From Mycobacterium montefiorense (lineage in GTDB: Bacteria; Actinomycetota; Actinomycetes; Mycobacteriales; Mycobacteriaceae): a stretch of 64,000 bases of DNA. The stretch covers positions 16,828 to 80,827 of the forward strand of contig NZ_BFCH01000008.1 of assembly GCF_003112775.1 (NCBI RefSeq). Reading direction: 5' to 3'. The notes beneath the pieces are model-generated. The model saw only the letters and a list, made by a program, of their open reading frames with translations. It was not told where the DNA came from and did no database searches. Each line of letters opens with the position of its first letter. The first letter of the stretch is position 1. This document shows positions 51,556 through 61,901 of the stretch, in pieces. Position numbers and translations under genes: made by a program.

Positions 51556-53394
51556 TCAGATCGTCTGGTGGCGTCCGAAGTACTTGTGGTCCTCGCTGTA
51601 ACCGCCATACCCGCTCCCGATTTCGGAGTAATGAGCGAGAAACTCGATCCCTTTGATCCACTTGACTTGCTTGAAGCCGTGCTGCAATTCGTTGCGCAGC
51701 CGCAAGGGTGCGCCGTGACCATAGCTCAGTGGTTCGTCGTTCATGCTGTAGGCCAGCATCGTCAGATGATGGCTCATCTGCTCGATCGGATGCACGTTGT
51801 AGTAGATGCCGCCGGTGGCACCGAGGCCCATCGAGTAGAACGCCACCCATTTCGCTTCTGGTCGTGGCTTGACGATGTCCATGATCGCCTGCATCGAGAT
51901 ACCGCCCCATTTGGCGACGCCCGACCAGGCCTGGATACAGAAGTGTTGCGTGATCTGGTCGTGGTAGTTCAGCGCCTTTAGCTCGTCGAGCGAGAACTGC
52001 CTGGGGTTTTCGACGAGGCCGTATACCCGCAGTCGCCAATCACGGAAGCCGTTCGCCTCAAGGTCCTTGTACTCGACGGTGTCGGGTAAGCGGCCGTTGT
52101 GCCAGAAGTAGGACGAGATGTCCTTCTCGGTGAAGGCGCCGGGTTCCGGATTCATCCTTTCCAGCACTCGCTGCAGGGGTCCGATCAGCGCGTCTCCGAC
52201 CCGCTGCACTACCCGGGGGTGGCGAATGGTGAACGGGGTGGCCGCCACCCAGCCCACGGCCGTCACCACCATGGCGATGACGAACACGCCAAAGCCCACC
52301 CAACCGTTGTCGTCACTCGCGGCAAACATGTGGTTGAGGTTGCGCAATGCCTCCGTGGCGAACACCAACGTGACGTGCACGACGATGAAGAAGATGAAAA
52401 ACAACAGCACCAGGAAGTGCAGCGAGCGCGCGGCCTGGATGCTCAATCGCTTGCTGATGACCGTCAGACGCATCGACAGCGCCGGAGACATCCCCAACCC
52501 GGTGATCAGCGCTGCCGGCGCCGCGACGAAGACCACCGTGAAATAGGCCAGCAATTGCAAACCGTTGTAGGCAACCCAACCGTTGTCGGTGGTCGGCCAG
52601 TCCAGCGACAGGTACTGGATCGCCACCGACGCGGCGTTGGGGAAGACGTCCCAGCTCGTCGGCACGAGGTGACGCCACTGCCCGGTGGTGAACAGCAACA
52701 CGTAGAAAACCAGCCCGTTGAGCAGCCACAGCACGTCAGCTCCGAGATGCCACCAGCGCGCCAGCCCGATGGAGTGCCGGAAGCCGGGCAGGCCGAACTG
52801 TCCCGGCAAGGCGACGGTGTCATCGTTGGCGGTCCAATATCCCTCCGGCACCGGCGGCCCCACTCGCAGCCACTCGTCCTTACCTGGGGTGCAGTTGCGG
52901 CTGAAGTACAGCCGCGGATGGTCACACAGAATCTGAATCCCGGACCGAATGATGAAGGTCATCAGGAACAGATTGAAAAAGTGTGTCCACCCTTCCCAGG
53001 CATGCATGCCAGGGCTGACACCGCGACTATCTGTGCCGGGGTACCGCTGGATGAATGCCTGCACCGCCGGCATGTTGTGCAGGCCCTTGCCGATCGCCAC
53101 CGCCGCAACCAGTAGCGCGAAGCCGATCGGGATCAGCCAAAGCAGGTTGAACCACTTGTCCGCGCCCACCCGTAGCCTCGGTGCGGTGGCGCGCCTGGTG
53201 AGATCGAATCCGCCACCATAAGTCTCCAGATCGATCTGGTCGTGGGCCGGATGTATCTCGGCGCTATAGGACTCCAGCGCCAGCTCGACAAGGTCCAACT
53301 CTCTGAGTTCGGTGGATTCCGCCCCAGTCGCGGCCGTCCCCGGCCAATTAACCCGCTGGACCGCGTCCTTGCCTTCGCTGACCTCGCCGCTCAC
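51556..53394 (-). CDS. Membrane-bound molybdopterin oxidoreductase (cytochrome b-like N-half, sulfite-oxidase-type C-half)
   Basis: 612 residues. The N-terminal half has five or six membrane helices (WFNLLWLIPIGFALLVAAVAI; FFNLFLMTFIIRSGIQILCDHPRLYF; LHFLVLLFFIFFIVVHVTLVF; GFGVFVIAMVVTAVGW) with histidines suitable for b-heme. The C-terminal half is a molybdopterin domain: DWRLRVYGLVENPRQFSLDELKALNYHDQITQHFCIQAWSGVAKWGG, where the Cys in HFCIQ ligates molybdenum. A fusion of electron-transfer membrane part and catalytic part. Substrate unknown. No twin-arginine signal at the N-terminus. Confidence 0.85.
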   Translation of the reverse strand: MSGEVSEGKDAVQRVNWPGTAATGAESTELRELDLVELALESYSAEIHPAHDQIDLETYGGGFDLTRRATAPRLRVGADKWFNLLWLIPIGFALLVAAVAIGKGLHNMPAVQAFIQRYPGTDSRGVSPGMHAWEGWTHFFNLFLMTFIIRSGIQILCDHPRLYFSRNCTPGKDEWLRVGPPVPEGYWTANDDTVALPGQFGLPGFRHSIGLARWWHLGADVLWLLNGLVFYVLLFTTGQWRHLVPTSWDVFPNAASVAIQYLSLDWPTTDNGWVAYNGLQLLAYFTVVFVAAPAALITGLGMSPALSMRLTVISKRLSIQAARSLHFLVLLFFIFFIVVHVTLVFATEALRNLNHMFAASDDNGWVGFGVFVIAMVVTAVGWVAATPFTIRHPRVVQRVGDALIGPLQRVLERMNPEPGAFTEKDISSYFWHNGRLPDTVEYKDLEANGFRDWRLRVYGLVENPRQFSLDELKALNYHDQITQHFCIQAWSGVAKWGGISMQAIMDIVKPRPEAKWVAFYSMGLGATGGIYYNVHPIEQMSHHLTMLAYSMNDEPLSYGHGAPLRLRNELQHGFKQVKWIKGIEFLAHYSEIGSGYGGYSEDHKYFGRHQTI

Positions 53395-53456
53395 GCCCGC
53401 CTCCTGTCGTCCCGCAGTACGGAACTGGATATACCCAAGAGTCTGCGCTCACAAAG

Positions 53457-54842
53457 CTAGTGCGCGAAATGTTCGTTGCTGTAGTGCCCGCCCGGTTTCA
53501 GCTTGTCCAGCGAGGCCAGGGCGGTGCGGGCGTCGTCGTGCAGCGCTCGGGCCAAGTCGGCGGACAGACCCTCGCGCACCACGATGCGCAGCACCGATAC
53601 GTCCGTCGCGTTGTCGGGCATCGTGTAGGCGGGCACCTGCCAGCCGTAGCCGCGCAGCTCGTGGGAGACGTCGAACTCGGTGTATCCGCGGTCGCGAGCG
53701 AGCCGGAAGCTGACCACCGGGATCGACGAACCGTCCGAGATCAGCTCGCAATGGTCGCCGACGCGCAGCTGCTCCCCCAGCCAGCGCGCGGTCGACGACA
53801 GCGTCTGCATGACCTGGGTGTAGCCCTCGCGGCCCAGCCGCAGGAAGTTGTAGTACTGGCCGACCACTTGGTTGCCGGGGCGGGAGAAGTTCAGCGTGAA
53901 CGTCGGCATGTCGCCGCCCAGGTAGTTCACGTGGAACACCAGGTCCTCGGGCAGGTACTCGGTGCTGCGCCAGACGACGAACCCGACACCCGGGTAGGTC
54001 AGCCCGTACTTGTGGCCGCTGACATTGATCGACACCACCCGCGGCAGCCGGAAATCCCATTTGAGCTCGGGGTGCAGGAACGGCACCACGAATCCGCCGC
54101 TGGCCGCGTCGACGTGCACCGGAACGTCCACGCCGCCGCCGGCCGCCAGCTTGTCCAACGCCGCGCAGATCTCGGCGACGGGTTCGAGCTCGCCGGTGTA
54201 GGTGGTGCCCAGGATCGCCACCACGCCGATGGTGTCCTCGTCGACGGCGTCGAGGACCTGCTCGGGCGTGATCACGTAGCGCCCCTCCTCCATCGGCAGG
54301 TAGCGCGGTTCGACGTCGAAGTAGCGGCAGAACTTCTCCCAGACAACCTGGACGTTGGAGCCCATCACCAAGTTCGGGGTGCGGCCCTTCCAGTCTTTGC
54401 CGACCTTCTCGCGCCAGCGCCATTTCATCGCGAGCCCGCCCAGCATCACCGCTTCGCTGGACCCGATGGTGGATACCCCGGTCGCGCTAGACGGGTCGTC
54501 GTCGCGCAGGCCCTCGGCGTGAAAGAGGTCGGCCACCATGCACACGCAGCGCTGCTCGATAGCCGCGGTCGCGGGGTATTCGTCCTTGTCGATCATGTTC
54601 TTGTCGAAGGTCTCGGCCATCAGTCGCCCGGCCTGGGGATCCATCCAGGTGGTGACGAAGGTGGCCAGGTTCAGCCGCGAACTGCCGTCCAGCATCAGCT
54701 CGTCGTGGATGAAGCGGTAGGCGGCATCCGGATCCATCGATTCCTCCGGCAGCCGCAGCGCGGGGATCGGTGCGGTGAACAGCCGGCCGGTGTAAGCCGG
54801 GGCGATCGAGTGCCCGGGAACGGATGGATGGCTGCCGGTCAT
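53457..54842 (-). CDS. gadB: Glutamate decarboxylase
   Basis: 461 residues, the usual GAD length. SINVSGHKYGLTYPG carries the PLP lysine (in SGHKYG), VDAASGGFVVPFLHP the cofactor Asp, and QAPAYTMP-like WQVPAYTMPDNATD lies near the C-terminus. Converts glutamate to GABA consuming a proton, so linked to acid tolerance or GABA metabolism. No glutamate/GABA antiporter is next to it. Same strand as nnr, 21 bp downstream of its stop. Confidence 0.94.
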   Translation of the reverse strand: MTGSHPSVPGHSIAPAYTGRLFTAPIPALRLPEESMDPDAAYRFIHDELMLDGSSRLNLATFVTTWMDPQAGRLMAETFDKNMIDKDEYPATAAIEQRCVCMVADLFHAEGLRDDDPSSATGVSTIGSSEAVMLGGLAMKWRWREKVGKDWKGRTPNLVMGSNVQVVWEKFCRYFDVEPRYLPMEEGRYVITPEQVLDAVDEDTIGVVAILGTTYTGELEPVAEICAALDKLAAGGGVDVPVHVDAASGGFVVPFLHPELKWDFRLPRVVSINVSGHKYGLTYPGVGFVVWRSTEYLPEDLVFHVNYLGGDMPTFTLNFSRPGNQVVGQYYNFLRLGREGYTQVMQTLSSTARWLGEQLRVGDHCELISDGSSIPVVSFRLARDRGYTEFDVSHELRGYGWQVPAYTMPDNATDVSVLRIVVREGLSADLARALHDDARTALASLDKLKPGGHYSNEHFAH

Positions 54843-54863
54843 GGCGGATCCTCTCGTGAGCTG

Positions 54864-56285
54864 TTAAAGGGCGGCTAGGGCGGCGCGGATGTGGCCGGCG
54901 ATTCGTGACGCCGAGGTGGGTGCCTCGCCCGGGCCCGGGTCGGCGGCCGAGAGCGCGGCGGCGTGGGCGTGAACGAACGCGCCGACAGCGGCGGCCTCGG
55001 CCGGCGGTAGTCCCGCCGCCAGCAGCGCGCCGATCATTCCCGACAGCACGTCGCCCGACCCGGCGGTCGCCGCCCAGGACTGCCCGGCCGGATTCAGGTA
55101 GACCGGGCCACCGGGGTCCGCGATGACGGTGACATTTCCCTTGAGCAGCACGGTGGCGCCGAACGTGTCGGCGAGCTTGCGGCAGACTGAGATCCGGTCG
55201 TCGCCGGGCGCGGCGCCCGCCAGCCGGGCGAATTCACCGGCGTGCGGTGTCAGCAGTGTCGGCGCCCGGCGGTTGGCCACCAGGTCGGGGTGCGCGGCCA
55301 GGATGGTCAGCCCGTCGGCGTCCACCAGCACGGGCAGGTCGGTGCCCAGCGCGAACCACAACGCGGCGGCACCCGCCTCATCGGTGCCCAGCCCCGGACC
55401 GACAACCCACGCCTGCACCCGGCCGGCCGCCGCAGGGGTGGGCGTCGCGATGACCTCGGGCCATACCGCGAGCACCTGGCTGTGCGCGCTGCCCGCGTAA
55501 CGGACCATGCCCGAGGTGGCCGCTACCGCGGCGCCGGTGCACAGCACGGCGGCGCCCGGATACGTCGACGAGCCGGCCAGGATGCCGGTCACCCCCTGCG
55601 TGTACTTGTCGTCGCGTGCACCCGGCACCGGCCAGCGGGCCGCGACGTCGCCGGCCTGGAAACCCAGCACGTCGGTTTCGGCGAGATCCAGCCCGATATC
55701 GACCATCGTGATGTCGCCGCAGTCGGCGAGCGCGTGTACGGGCTTGAGGCCGCCGAACGTGACGGTCGACACGGCGTGCACCGCGGGGCCGCTGATCGCA
55801 CCGGTCGCCGCGTCGATACCGCTGGGGAGGTCGACGGCGACCACCGGGATTCCCTGCGCATCGACAGCCGCGAATACCTCAGCCGCCGCCGGCCGCAGCG
55901 GACCGGAGCCGGAGATGCCGACCACGCCGTCGATGACGAGATCGGTTGTCGGCGAGACACTCTCCACGATGCGGCCGCCGCCCTTCCGGAAGGCTGCCAG
56001 TCCCTTGGGGTGGGTGCGGTCCGGACTGAGTAATATCGCGTCCGCCGCCGCGCCGCGGCGTAGCAGGAAAGCGGCCGCCCACAGTGCGTCACCACCGTTG
56101 TCGCCCGACCCGACGACCGCACACACCCGACGGCCCGCGACCCCGCCGGTGCGGGTCCTCAGCTCACCGATGATCTCGGTGGCCAGCCCGAAGGCGGCAC
56201 GCTTCATCAGGGCGCCATCGGGCAGGCTGGCCAGCAGCGGTGCTTCGGCGTCGCGGATCGCATCTACGGAGTAGTAATGCCGCAT
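54864..56285 (-). CDS. nnr: Bifunctional NAD(P)HX epimerase/dehydratase
   Basis: 473 residues from the ATG at 56285, the length in M. tuberculosis Rv3433c. N-terminal YjeF_N epimerase domain ([37 protein letters not shown]) and C-terminal ribokinase-like dehydratase ([44 protein letters not shown]). Repairs hydrated NADH and NADPH. Divergent from the methyltransferase at 56378. Confidence 0.95.
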   Translation of the reverse strand: MRHYYSVDAIRDAEAPLLASLPDGALMKRAAFGLATEIIGELRTRTGGVAGRRVCAVVGSGDNGGDALWAAAFLLRRGAAADAILLSPDRTHPKGLAAFRKGGGRIVESVSPTTDLVIDGVVGISGSGPLRPAAAEVFAAVDAQGIPVVAVDLPSGIDAATGAISGPAVHAVSTVTFGGLKPVHALADCGDITMVDIGLDLAETDVLGFQAGDVAARWPVPGARDDKYTQGVTGILAGSSTYPGAAVLCTGAAVAATSGMVRYAGSAHSQVLAVWPEVIATPTPAAAGRVQAWVVGPGLGTDEAGAAALWFALGTDLPVLVDADGLTILAAHPDLVANRRAPTLLTPHAGEFARLAGAAPGDDRISVCRKLADTFGATVLLKGNVTVIADPGGPVYLNPAGQSWAATAGSGDVLSGMIGALLAAGLPPAEAAAVGAFVHAHAAALSAADPGPGEAPTSASRIAGHIRAALAAL

Positions 56286-56377
56286 CGAATTCAGCATTCC
56301 ATGCTCATCTGTGTTTGCGCACAGCACGCGTCAAGGAGCCGTCCGTACATTCGGCTGTAGCGGCGAATGGAGGGACG

Positions 56378-57313
56378 ATGACGCGGACGGACGACGACAC
56401 CTGGGACCTGGCAAATGGCGTGGGAGCCACCGCAACCGGCGTCGCGGTGGGACGCGCGCTGGCCGGCCGTGCGCCCAACCCACTGATCCACGACCCGTTT
56501 GCCGAACCGCTGGTGCGCGCGGTCGGCGTGAACTTCTTCACCCGGCTGGCCAGCGGCGAGCTGGATCCCGCCACGGTCGACGACAACGGCGACTTCGGGA
56601 TGGTGGGCCTGGGCGCCATGATGGGCCTGCGCACCCGGTTCTTCGACGACTTCTTCGTGGCCGCGGGCGCGGCGGGGATCCGCCAGGCGGTGATCCTGGC
56701 GTCGGGGCTGGACGCTCGCGCCTATCGGCTGCCCTGGCCGGGCGGAACCACGGTGTTCGAGATCGACCAGTCGCAGGTGATCGAGTTCAAAAGCGCGACC
56801 CTGGCCGAGCTGGGCGCCACCCCGACCGCCGATCGCCGGGCGGTACCCGTCGATCTTCGCCACGACTGGCCCGCCGCGCTGCGCGCCGCGGGCCTGGACC
56901 CCGGCAAGCCCACCGCCTGGAGCGCCGAGGGTCTGATGCCGTTCCTGCCGCCTGAGGCCCAGGATCGGCTGCTGGACAACATCACTGAGCTCAGTGCGCC
57001 GGGAAGTCAGTTGGCCACCGAAAACCTGCAGGGCGCCAGCGATGCCGTAGCAACGATGGCCGACCGGATCCGGGTAGTCACCGAGCAGTGGCGCGAGCAC
57101 GGCTTCGACATCGAGATGACGGATCTCTGGTATGCCGGCGACCGCAACGACGTGGTCGAGTACCTGAGCTCGCTCGGCTGGACGACATCCGCCGCCACGG
57201 TGCCGGAATTGGCTGTGAATTACGGTCTTTCGCTGCCGCCCGGGCCGGCCGAGCCGGTCGACAAGGAAGAGACGCTGTCGGCGATGCATTACATCACCGC
57301 CACGCGAAGCTAA
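56378..57313 (+). CDS. Mycobacterial SAM-dependent O-methyltransferase (TIGR00027 family)
   Basis: 311 residues from the ATG at 56378 (GGAGGG upstream). Family blocks: [56 protein letters not shown] (SAM site), [22 protein letters not shown], and ATENLQ. This large paralogous family is expanded in mycobacteria; substrates are generally unknown. The stop overlaps the convergent peptidase stop by 4 bp. Confidence 0.9.
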   Translation: MTRTDDDTWDLANGVGATATGVAVGRALAGRAPNPLIHDPFAEPLVRAVGVNFFTRLASGELDPATVDDNGDFGMVGLGAMMGLRTRFFDDFFVAAGAAGIRQAVILASGLDARAYRLPWPGGTTVFEIDQSQVIEFKSATLAELGATPTADRRAVPVDLRHDWPAALRAAGLDPGKPTAWSAEGLMPFLPPEAQDRLLDNITELSAPGSQLATENLQGASDAVATMADRIRVVTEQWREHGFDIEMTDLWYAGDRNDVVEYLSSLGWTTSAATVPELAVNYGLSLPPGPAEPVDKEETLSAMHYITATRS

Positions 57314-59202
57314 GCGCTGCCGACTTCGCCCACCGCGCGAGACGGCGGCGAAACGGCGCTGGCGTCGAATGCCACGGTCAGCCACTCGCTCATCGCCGTG
57401 GCCAGCGCCGCACGGTTCTCGCGCTTGACGATCTCATGTCCGTCGTCGCTGAACAGCAGGTAGTGAACGCGGCGACCAACGTTGCGCAGCGCCTCGACGA
57501 TCTGTTCCGATTCGCTGACCGGCACATTGGTGTCATGGGCCCCGTGCACCACCAACAACGGGGCCACCAACGCATCGACCCGCCGCAACGGCGACAACTG
57601 CTCAAGTAGTTCGCGGTCGCCAATGGGGTGGCCGTACTCGGGATAAGAGGAGTCCGCGATCCACGGTTCGGTGTTGCGATAGAACGTGCTCAGGTCACTC
57701 ATTCCGCAGATGCTGATTCCTGCTGCGAACAATGCGGGATGAAACGTCAGCGCCGCCTGCGTCAGGTAGCCGCCGTATGACCAGCCCGCGCAGGCAACGC
57801 GGCGCGGGTCGGCGAGGCCGCTGTCCACCAGGAATTGCACGCAGTCGGCGACGTCATCGATGGCGGCGAACCGCTTTTCCTTATCGTCGGCGTGGACGAA
57901 AGTCCTTCCAAAACCCCCGGAGCCGCGGACATTCGGTGCAAGCACGCTGAACCCGTCGTTGACCAGTTGCGCAAAGATGTCGTTGTAACCGGGCCGGGCC
58001 TGACCCTCGGGACCGCCGTGCAGAAACACGACCGCGCCCGCCGGAGCGCTGGCTTCCATCGGGCGATACAGCCAGGCGTTCAGGCTCAGCCCGTCGCGCG
58101 CCGTAATCGATTGCGACTGGGCGAAGATACCGGGGATCTCCGCGCCGCGGTCGCGTTCGGTGTCGACGACTTCCCATTCGCGCGAACGCGGGTCCACCAA
58201 TTCAACGATTCGCGGCAGGGCGGGTCCCTCGACGGTCATCGCGACCATCGAGCCACCGGCACTGATCGACAGCTCGCGCGCGACCGGCCCGGGCAATCCA
58301 ATGGGCGCTGTCAGCGTGTAATCGGAGTATTCCAGAATCTGTAATTCGCTGCGGCCCTGCAGGTTCCACAGTAGCGCGACGGTGGACAGGTCGTCGCTGA
58401 CGGCGAACTCGGCGAGATCGCAGTCCGGACGCTCGGCCACTACGGAGTATTTGACGCCGTCCAGCGTGACGGCCACTTCCAGCAGGCGGGCGTGCTCGCA
58501 GCCATGGTCACTGCGGATCAGTGCCCGTACGTATCCGTCCGCGCCGACACCCGGGTTGTACAGCTTCGTCTGCTCGCCGGTGAGTCCGTAGCGCAGCCGA
58601 CGGGGCTGGTGGTCGTCCAGAATGATCCCGTCCGCGGTCGTGGATCCGGGATCGGAAGGCAGCAAGGCGATTTCGGTCTCTCCGAACAGCATGATCATTT
58701 CGTGGTAGCCACGCGGGCCGACCCGAATCAGTGCCGCCCCGGCCCAGGCGTCGACCAGCCGGCCGCCTGATCGGCTGTCCAGCACGATGTGGCGACCGTC
58801 TGCCGGATCGATCAGGCAAGACCGCCCGACCCCGTCCTCACCGGTCAGGATCGCCGCCACCAGGGTGCCGTCCCACGCGATCAGCTCAGCCGTCCCGGCC
58901 TCTTGGTCGTCGATGCGCCGGGCCATTCGATCATCGGGATCGGTGGTGACCAACCAGATTTGGCTGCGAGATCCGCTCCCGTCCGGCGTCACCTCACATG
59001 CCAGCCACTGGCCGTCCGCGGAGTGGATGACGCGAGAGACCGGACCCTCGACCGGGAGCTCAACATTGCGCGAAGAGCTGGCCCGCCAACCGCGCAAAAA
59101 GCGTTGCACCGCGCGGGGATAGCCGCCGTCGTCGACGATGTGGGCGAACGCGGTTGCATCCGGGGACAGTGACGCGCCGTAGACCTCGCGCACCTGTCCC
59201 AT
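57310..59202 (-). CDS. Prolyl oligopeptidase (S9) family peptidase
   Basis: 630 residues from the ATG at 59202; the frame continues upstream to 59658 but that part overlaps the next gene and reads as non-coding. An N-terminal beta-propeller-like domain (about residues 1-370) precedes the hydrolase domain: [30 protein letters not shown] (nucleophile), [17 protein letters not shown] (Asp) and [12 protein letters not shown] (His). Cytosolic, no signal peptide. Cleaves short peptides or acyl-peptides. Confidence 0.9.
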   Translation of the reverse strand: MGQVREVYGASLSPDATAFAHIVDDGGYPRAVQRFLRGWRASSSRNVELPVEGPVSRVIHSADGQWLACEVTPDGSGSRSQIWLVTTDPDDRMARRIDDQEAGTAELIAWDGTLVAAILTGEDGVGRSCLIDPADGRHIVLDSRSGGRLVDAWAGAALIRVGPRGYHEMIMLFGETEIALLPSDPGSTTADGIILDDHQPRRLRYGLTGEQTKLYNPGVGADGYVRALIRSDHGCEHARLLEVAVTLDGVKYSVVAERPDCDLAEFAVSDDLSTVALLWNLQGRSELQILEYSDYTLTAPIGLPGPVARELSISAGGSMVAMTVEGPALPRIVELVDPRSREWEVVDTERDRGAEIPGIFAQSQSITARDGLSLNAWLYRPMEASAPAGAVVFLHGGPEGQARPGYNDIFAQLVNDGFSVLAPNVRGSGGFGRTFVHADDKEKRFAAIDDVADCVQFLVDSGLADPRRVACAGWSYGGYLTQAALTFHPALFAAGISICGMSDLSTFYRNTEPWIADSSYPEYGHPIGDRELLEQLSPLRRVDALVAPLLVVHGAHDTNVPVSESEQIVEALRNVGRRVHYLLFSDDGHEIVKRENRAALATAMSEWLTVAFDASAVSPPSRAVGEVGSA

Positions 59203-59270
59203 CGTTTCAGCCTTCCGAGTCGCGTCACCGGTCAGCGCGTCGCGTGCCACCGAGCACTTCGCCGTGCAAA

Positions 59271-59972
59271 TTACCCGTAACGGTATCGCCGGAAAGCGGC
59301 CCTGACCCGCGCCGGACTCCATGGCTTGTCCTGCTTGGCGCGGGCCATCGGATAGAAGCAGAGTCCGATGAGGATCGACGTGAAGTGACCTATCGCGGTG
59401 AAGTTGATGCCGTGCCGGCTCATCGTGATCAGCGGGAAGCCGAAGATGACGAGCAGCACGCCGAGATAAAGCCAGCGCCATGGTCGCACGATGCGATAAG
59501 TCAGCACGGCCATAATGCCGGCAAGGAAATAGCTGACCCCGATATCGCGCGAGAGCACCAGCCGTTCGGATGCGTCGTGTTCCTCGATCGCGAAGTACAG
59601 GATGCCTTCGCTGATATACGTCGCAAGGATGTGACTGGTCAATCCGACGATGAGCCAATTGAGGTGGCCGAGCCAGTGTTCAACCGGCGCGAGAAACAGG
59701 GTGAACAGCAGCAGATAGGGCTCCAGGCTTTTGCCGTCGATCCACAGCAGGCTGGAAAACAGCACGGCGAGCGGATCAGTTCCCAACTCGTGAATGTTGG
59801 TGGAGCGGTGCAGTAAAACCGAGTGCAATTGCCGCCCGGACAGCTGGTTTTGGACGATCGTCGTAGCCATCAGGACCAACAGCCAGCCGTAGGTTAACGG
59901 CGCACCGCTGACAAAATGCCAGACCGCGAGCGCCAGGCTCCGCAGTCTCCCCCGCACCGATCCATCCGCCAC
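59271..59972 (-). CDS. Rhomboid-like polytopic membrane protein
   Basis: 233 residues with six apparent helices (APLTYGWLLVLMATTIVQ; PYLLLFTLFLAPVEHWLGHLNWLIVGLTSHILATYI; GVSYFLAGIMAVLTYRIV; WLYLGVLLVIFGFPLI; HFTSILIGLCFYP). SYFLAG in helix 4 and GHFTSILIG in helix 6 resemble the rhomboid Ser and His helices, but the GxSG motif is not intact, so proteolysis is doubtful. Small, basic C-terminus. Possibly co-transcribed with the peptidase downstream. Confidence 0.75.
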   Translation of the reverse strand: MADGSVRGRLRSLALAVWHFVSGAPLTYGWLLVLMATTIVQNQLSGRQLHSVLLHRSTNIHELGTDPLAVLFSSLLWIDGKSLEPYLLLFTLFLAPVEHWLGHLNWLIVGLTSHILATYISEGILYFAIEEHDASERLVLSRDIGVSYFLAGIMAVLTYRIVRPWRWLYLGVLLVIFGFPLITMSRHGINFTAIGHFTSILIGLCFYPMARAKQDKPWSPARVRAAFRRYRYG

Positions 59973-60010
59973 GGCGTCAACTTTCGCATGCCCGGTCGTT
60001 TCGGCAGACT

Positions 60011-60886
60011 TTATGCCGAATTTTCCGGTTCAGGTCTTAGGTGCCGCCACCAGCAATAGACGTAGAGCAGCATCGACATCACCAAGGTGACGATGACCCA
60101 CAGCGTGATTGTGACGTCAACCCACGATCCGATCGGGGGTGCGTCGGGCAGCGCATTTCGCAGCGGTATCACCGCGAACAGCATTGCCGCATACCACGTT
60201 GTCATCGGCGGCTGGAATTTTCGACGGTTGCGCGCCGTCTGAATGGCGACGAAGGAAGCAGCCCCGGCGAGCGCGAGCATCACCACGATGACGACGGCCG
60301 CGAACGCCGCAATGCTGGGCGCTCGCCGCAGTTCCACTCGGTACGGCGACTGCGGGCTGCCGGCGCCGGCCACGGCAAGTGCCCAGCCGGAAACGCGGTC
60401 GACGAATTTGACCGGCACCTGTTCGGGTCGCTGGGAGCCATAGATCAGGTCAACCGTGATTGGCCCGGACTGAAAAGTATCGAACGGCCACTGCGAGGGG
60501 TCACCACTGATGGTCAGCGGGACGGGGTACTCGCCGGGCAGCATTCCTTTTGTCCAGGAGCGCTTGCTCGGTGTGACGGCGGAGTGGACCACGACAGCGA
60601 GGTCTGCGTTCAGACCGCGGGTTACCGGATCCACCAGCCCGGGCCCGGGGGTGATAGTGACGTTGGCGTGCAGCGCGCCCTGCATCGATTGAAGTTCGAG
60701 GAAGTCGATCGTCACCGTGGTCCCGTCGGCCGCCGGTGCGCCCTGGGTGAGTTGAAGCGGGCAGCCGCAACCGGATCTGGCGTAGAGCGCGATCGTGGTG
60801 ATGTACGTGGCAACGAAAAAGACCACCAGGCCAAGCATCGAAACTTTCGTCAGACGATTGCCCCTAGCGACGCCGCGCGACGACAA
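60011..60886 (-). CDS. DUF4436 membrane protein (copy 1)
   Basis: 291 residues. One N-terminal helix (SMLGLVVFFVATYITTIALY), a roughly 180-residue extracytoplasmic beta domain, then three C-terminal helices (FAAVVIVVMLALAGAASFVAI; WYAAMLFAVIPLRNALPDAPPIGSWVDVTITLWVIV; SMLLYVYCWW). The MTTWYAAMLFAV-PLRNALPDAPP-GSW block is the family hallmark. Function unknown. Tandem with a close paralogue at 61032. Confidence 0.85.
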   Translation of the reverse strand: MSSRGVARGNRLTKVSMLGLVVFFVATYITTIALYARSGCGCPLQLTQGAPAADGTTVTIDFLELQSMQGALHANVTITPGPGLVDPVTRGLNADLAVVVHSAVTPSKRSWTKGMLPGEYPVPLTISGDPSQWPFDTFQSGPITVDLIYGSQRPEQVPVKFVDRVSGWALAVAGAGSPQSPYRVELRRAPSIAAFAAVVIVVMLALAGAASFVAIQTARNRRKFQPPMTTWYAAMLFAVIPLRNALPDAPPIGSWVDVTITLWVIVTLVMSMLLYVYCWWRHLRPEPENSA

Positions 60887-61031
60887 GATTGCCTCCCCGT
60901 TGACTGGGTCGTCTGAGATGCGAGCCCGGCCACAGATAGTAAACCCGTGCTACACACCATTGCCAGAAGCTAAGTCGGCTTGTGCGCGTGTTCTCTCACG
61001 GTTCGCCACCAGCAGTCCGATCGCGGCCCTG

Positions 61032-61901
61032 CTACTCGAGAGCGGCGGGCTGTTCGGGTTCGGGCCGCAGATGCCGCCACCAGCACGAGATATAGAGCCC
61101 CATCGAGATCACCAAGACGACGATCACCCAGAGCACGATCGTGATGTCGATCCAGCTTCCGAATGGAGGCGCGTCGGGCAGCGCATTTCGCAGCGGCACC
61201 ACCGCGAACAGCATGGCCGCGTACCACGTCGTCATCGGTGGCTGGAATTGCCGTCGATCCCGCACCGTCTGCACCGCGACGAACGCGCCGAAGGCTGCAA
61301 GTGCGATCAGCACCGCGAGGATGACGACCCCGAACGCCACGGTGCTCGGCGCCCGCATCACGTCCACTTGATAGGGGCTGACCAGATCGGCTTCGTCGAG
61401 GCGATTCACCTCGATATCCCAGCCCAGGATGCGGTCGACCAAGGTGACCGTCGCCGCCAGCCGCAGGTTCGACGAGCCGGACAAGAGTTCGGCGACGATG
61501 GGCCCCGAATGGTATTCGTCGAAGGGCCATTCCGCGACTTCGCCGGCCACCGCCAGCGATACGCGAAATACGTCGGGCAGTGTGCCTTTCGGCCATGTGC
61601 GCTTGCTGGCCGTCACCGCGGAGGTGACCGCGATGGTGAGGTCTTCCTTGAGGCTGTGGGTTTGCGGGTCCAGCATCGAGGGTCCAGGCGCAACACTGAC
61701 GTCGGCGATAAGCAGACTGTTGTTCGTCTGAACTTCTTGCACATCGATGGTCACCTTGGGAACATCGGGCGCCGTGAAACCGCGAACCGCCACATTGCGG
61801 TGGCCCATACCGCTGCCGATGTAGAGCGCGATCGAGACGACATAGGCCGCAACGAGCAGCACGACACCGGCGATGCCGAGTCTCGAGCGCCGGCTACTCA
61901 A
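61032..61901 (-). CDS. DUF4436 membrane protein (copy 2)
   Basis: 289 residues, same topology as copy 1 and near-identical in the C-terminal block (FQPPMTTWYAAMLFAV, PLRNALPDAPP), less similar in the exported domain. The start overlaps the glmS stop by 8 bp, so it is probably read from the glmS transcript. Tandem duplication with later divergence of the exported part. Confidence 0.85.
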   Translation of the reverse strand: MSSRRSRLGIAGVVLLVAAYVVSIALYIGSGMGHRNVAVRGFTAPDVPKVTIDVQEVQTNNSLLIADVSVAPGPSMLDPQTHSLKEDLTIAVTSAVTASKRTWPKGTLPDVFRVSLAVAGEVAEWPFDEYHSGPIVAELLSGSSNLRLAATVTLVDRILGWDIEVNRLDEADLVSPYQVDVMRAPSTVAFGVVILAVLIALAAFGAFVAVQTVRDRRQFQPPMTTWYAAMLFAVVPLRNALPDAPPFGSWIDITIVLWVIVVLVISMGLYISCWWRHLRPEPEQPAALE

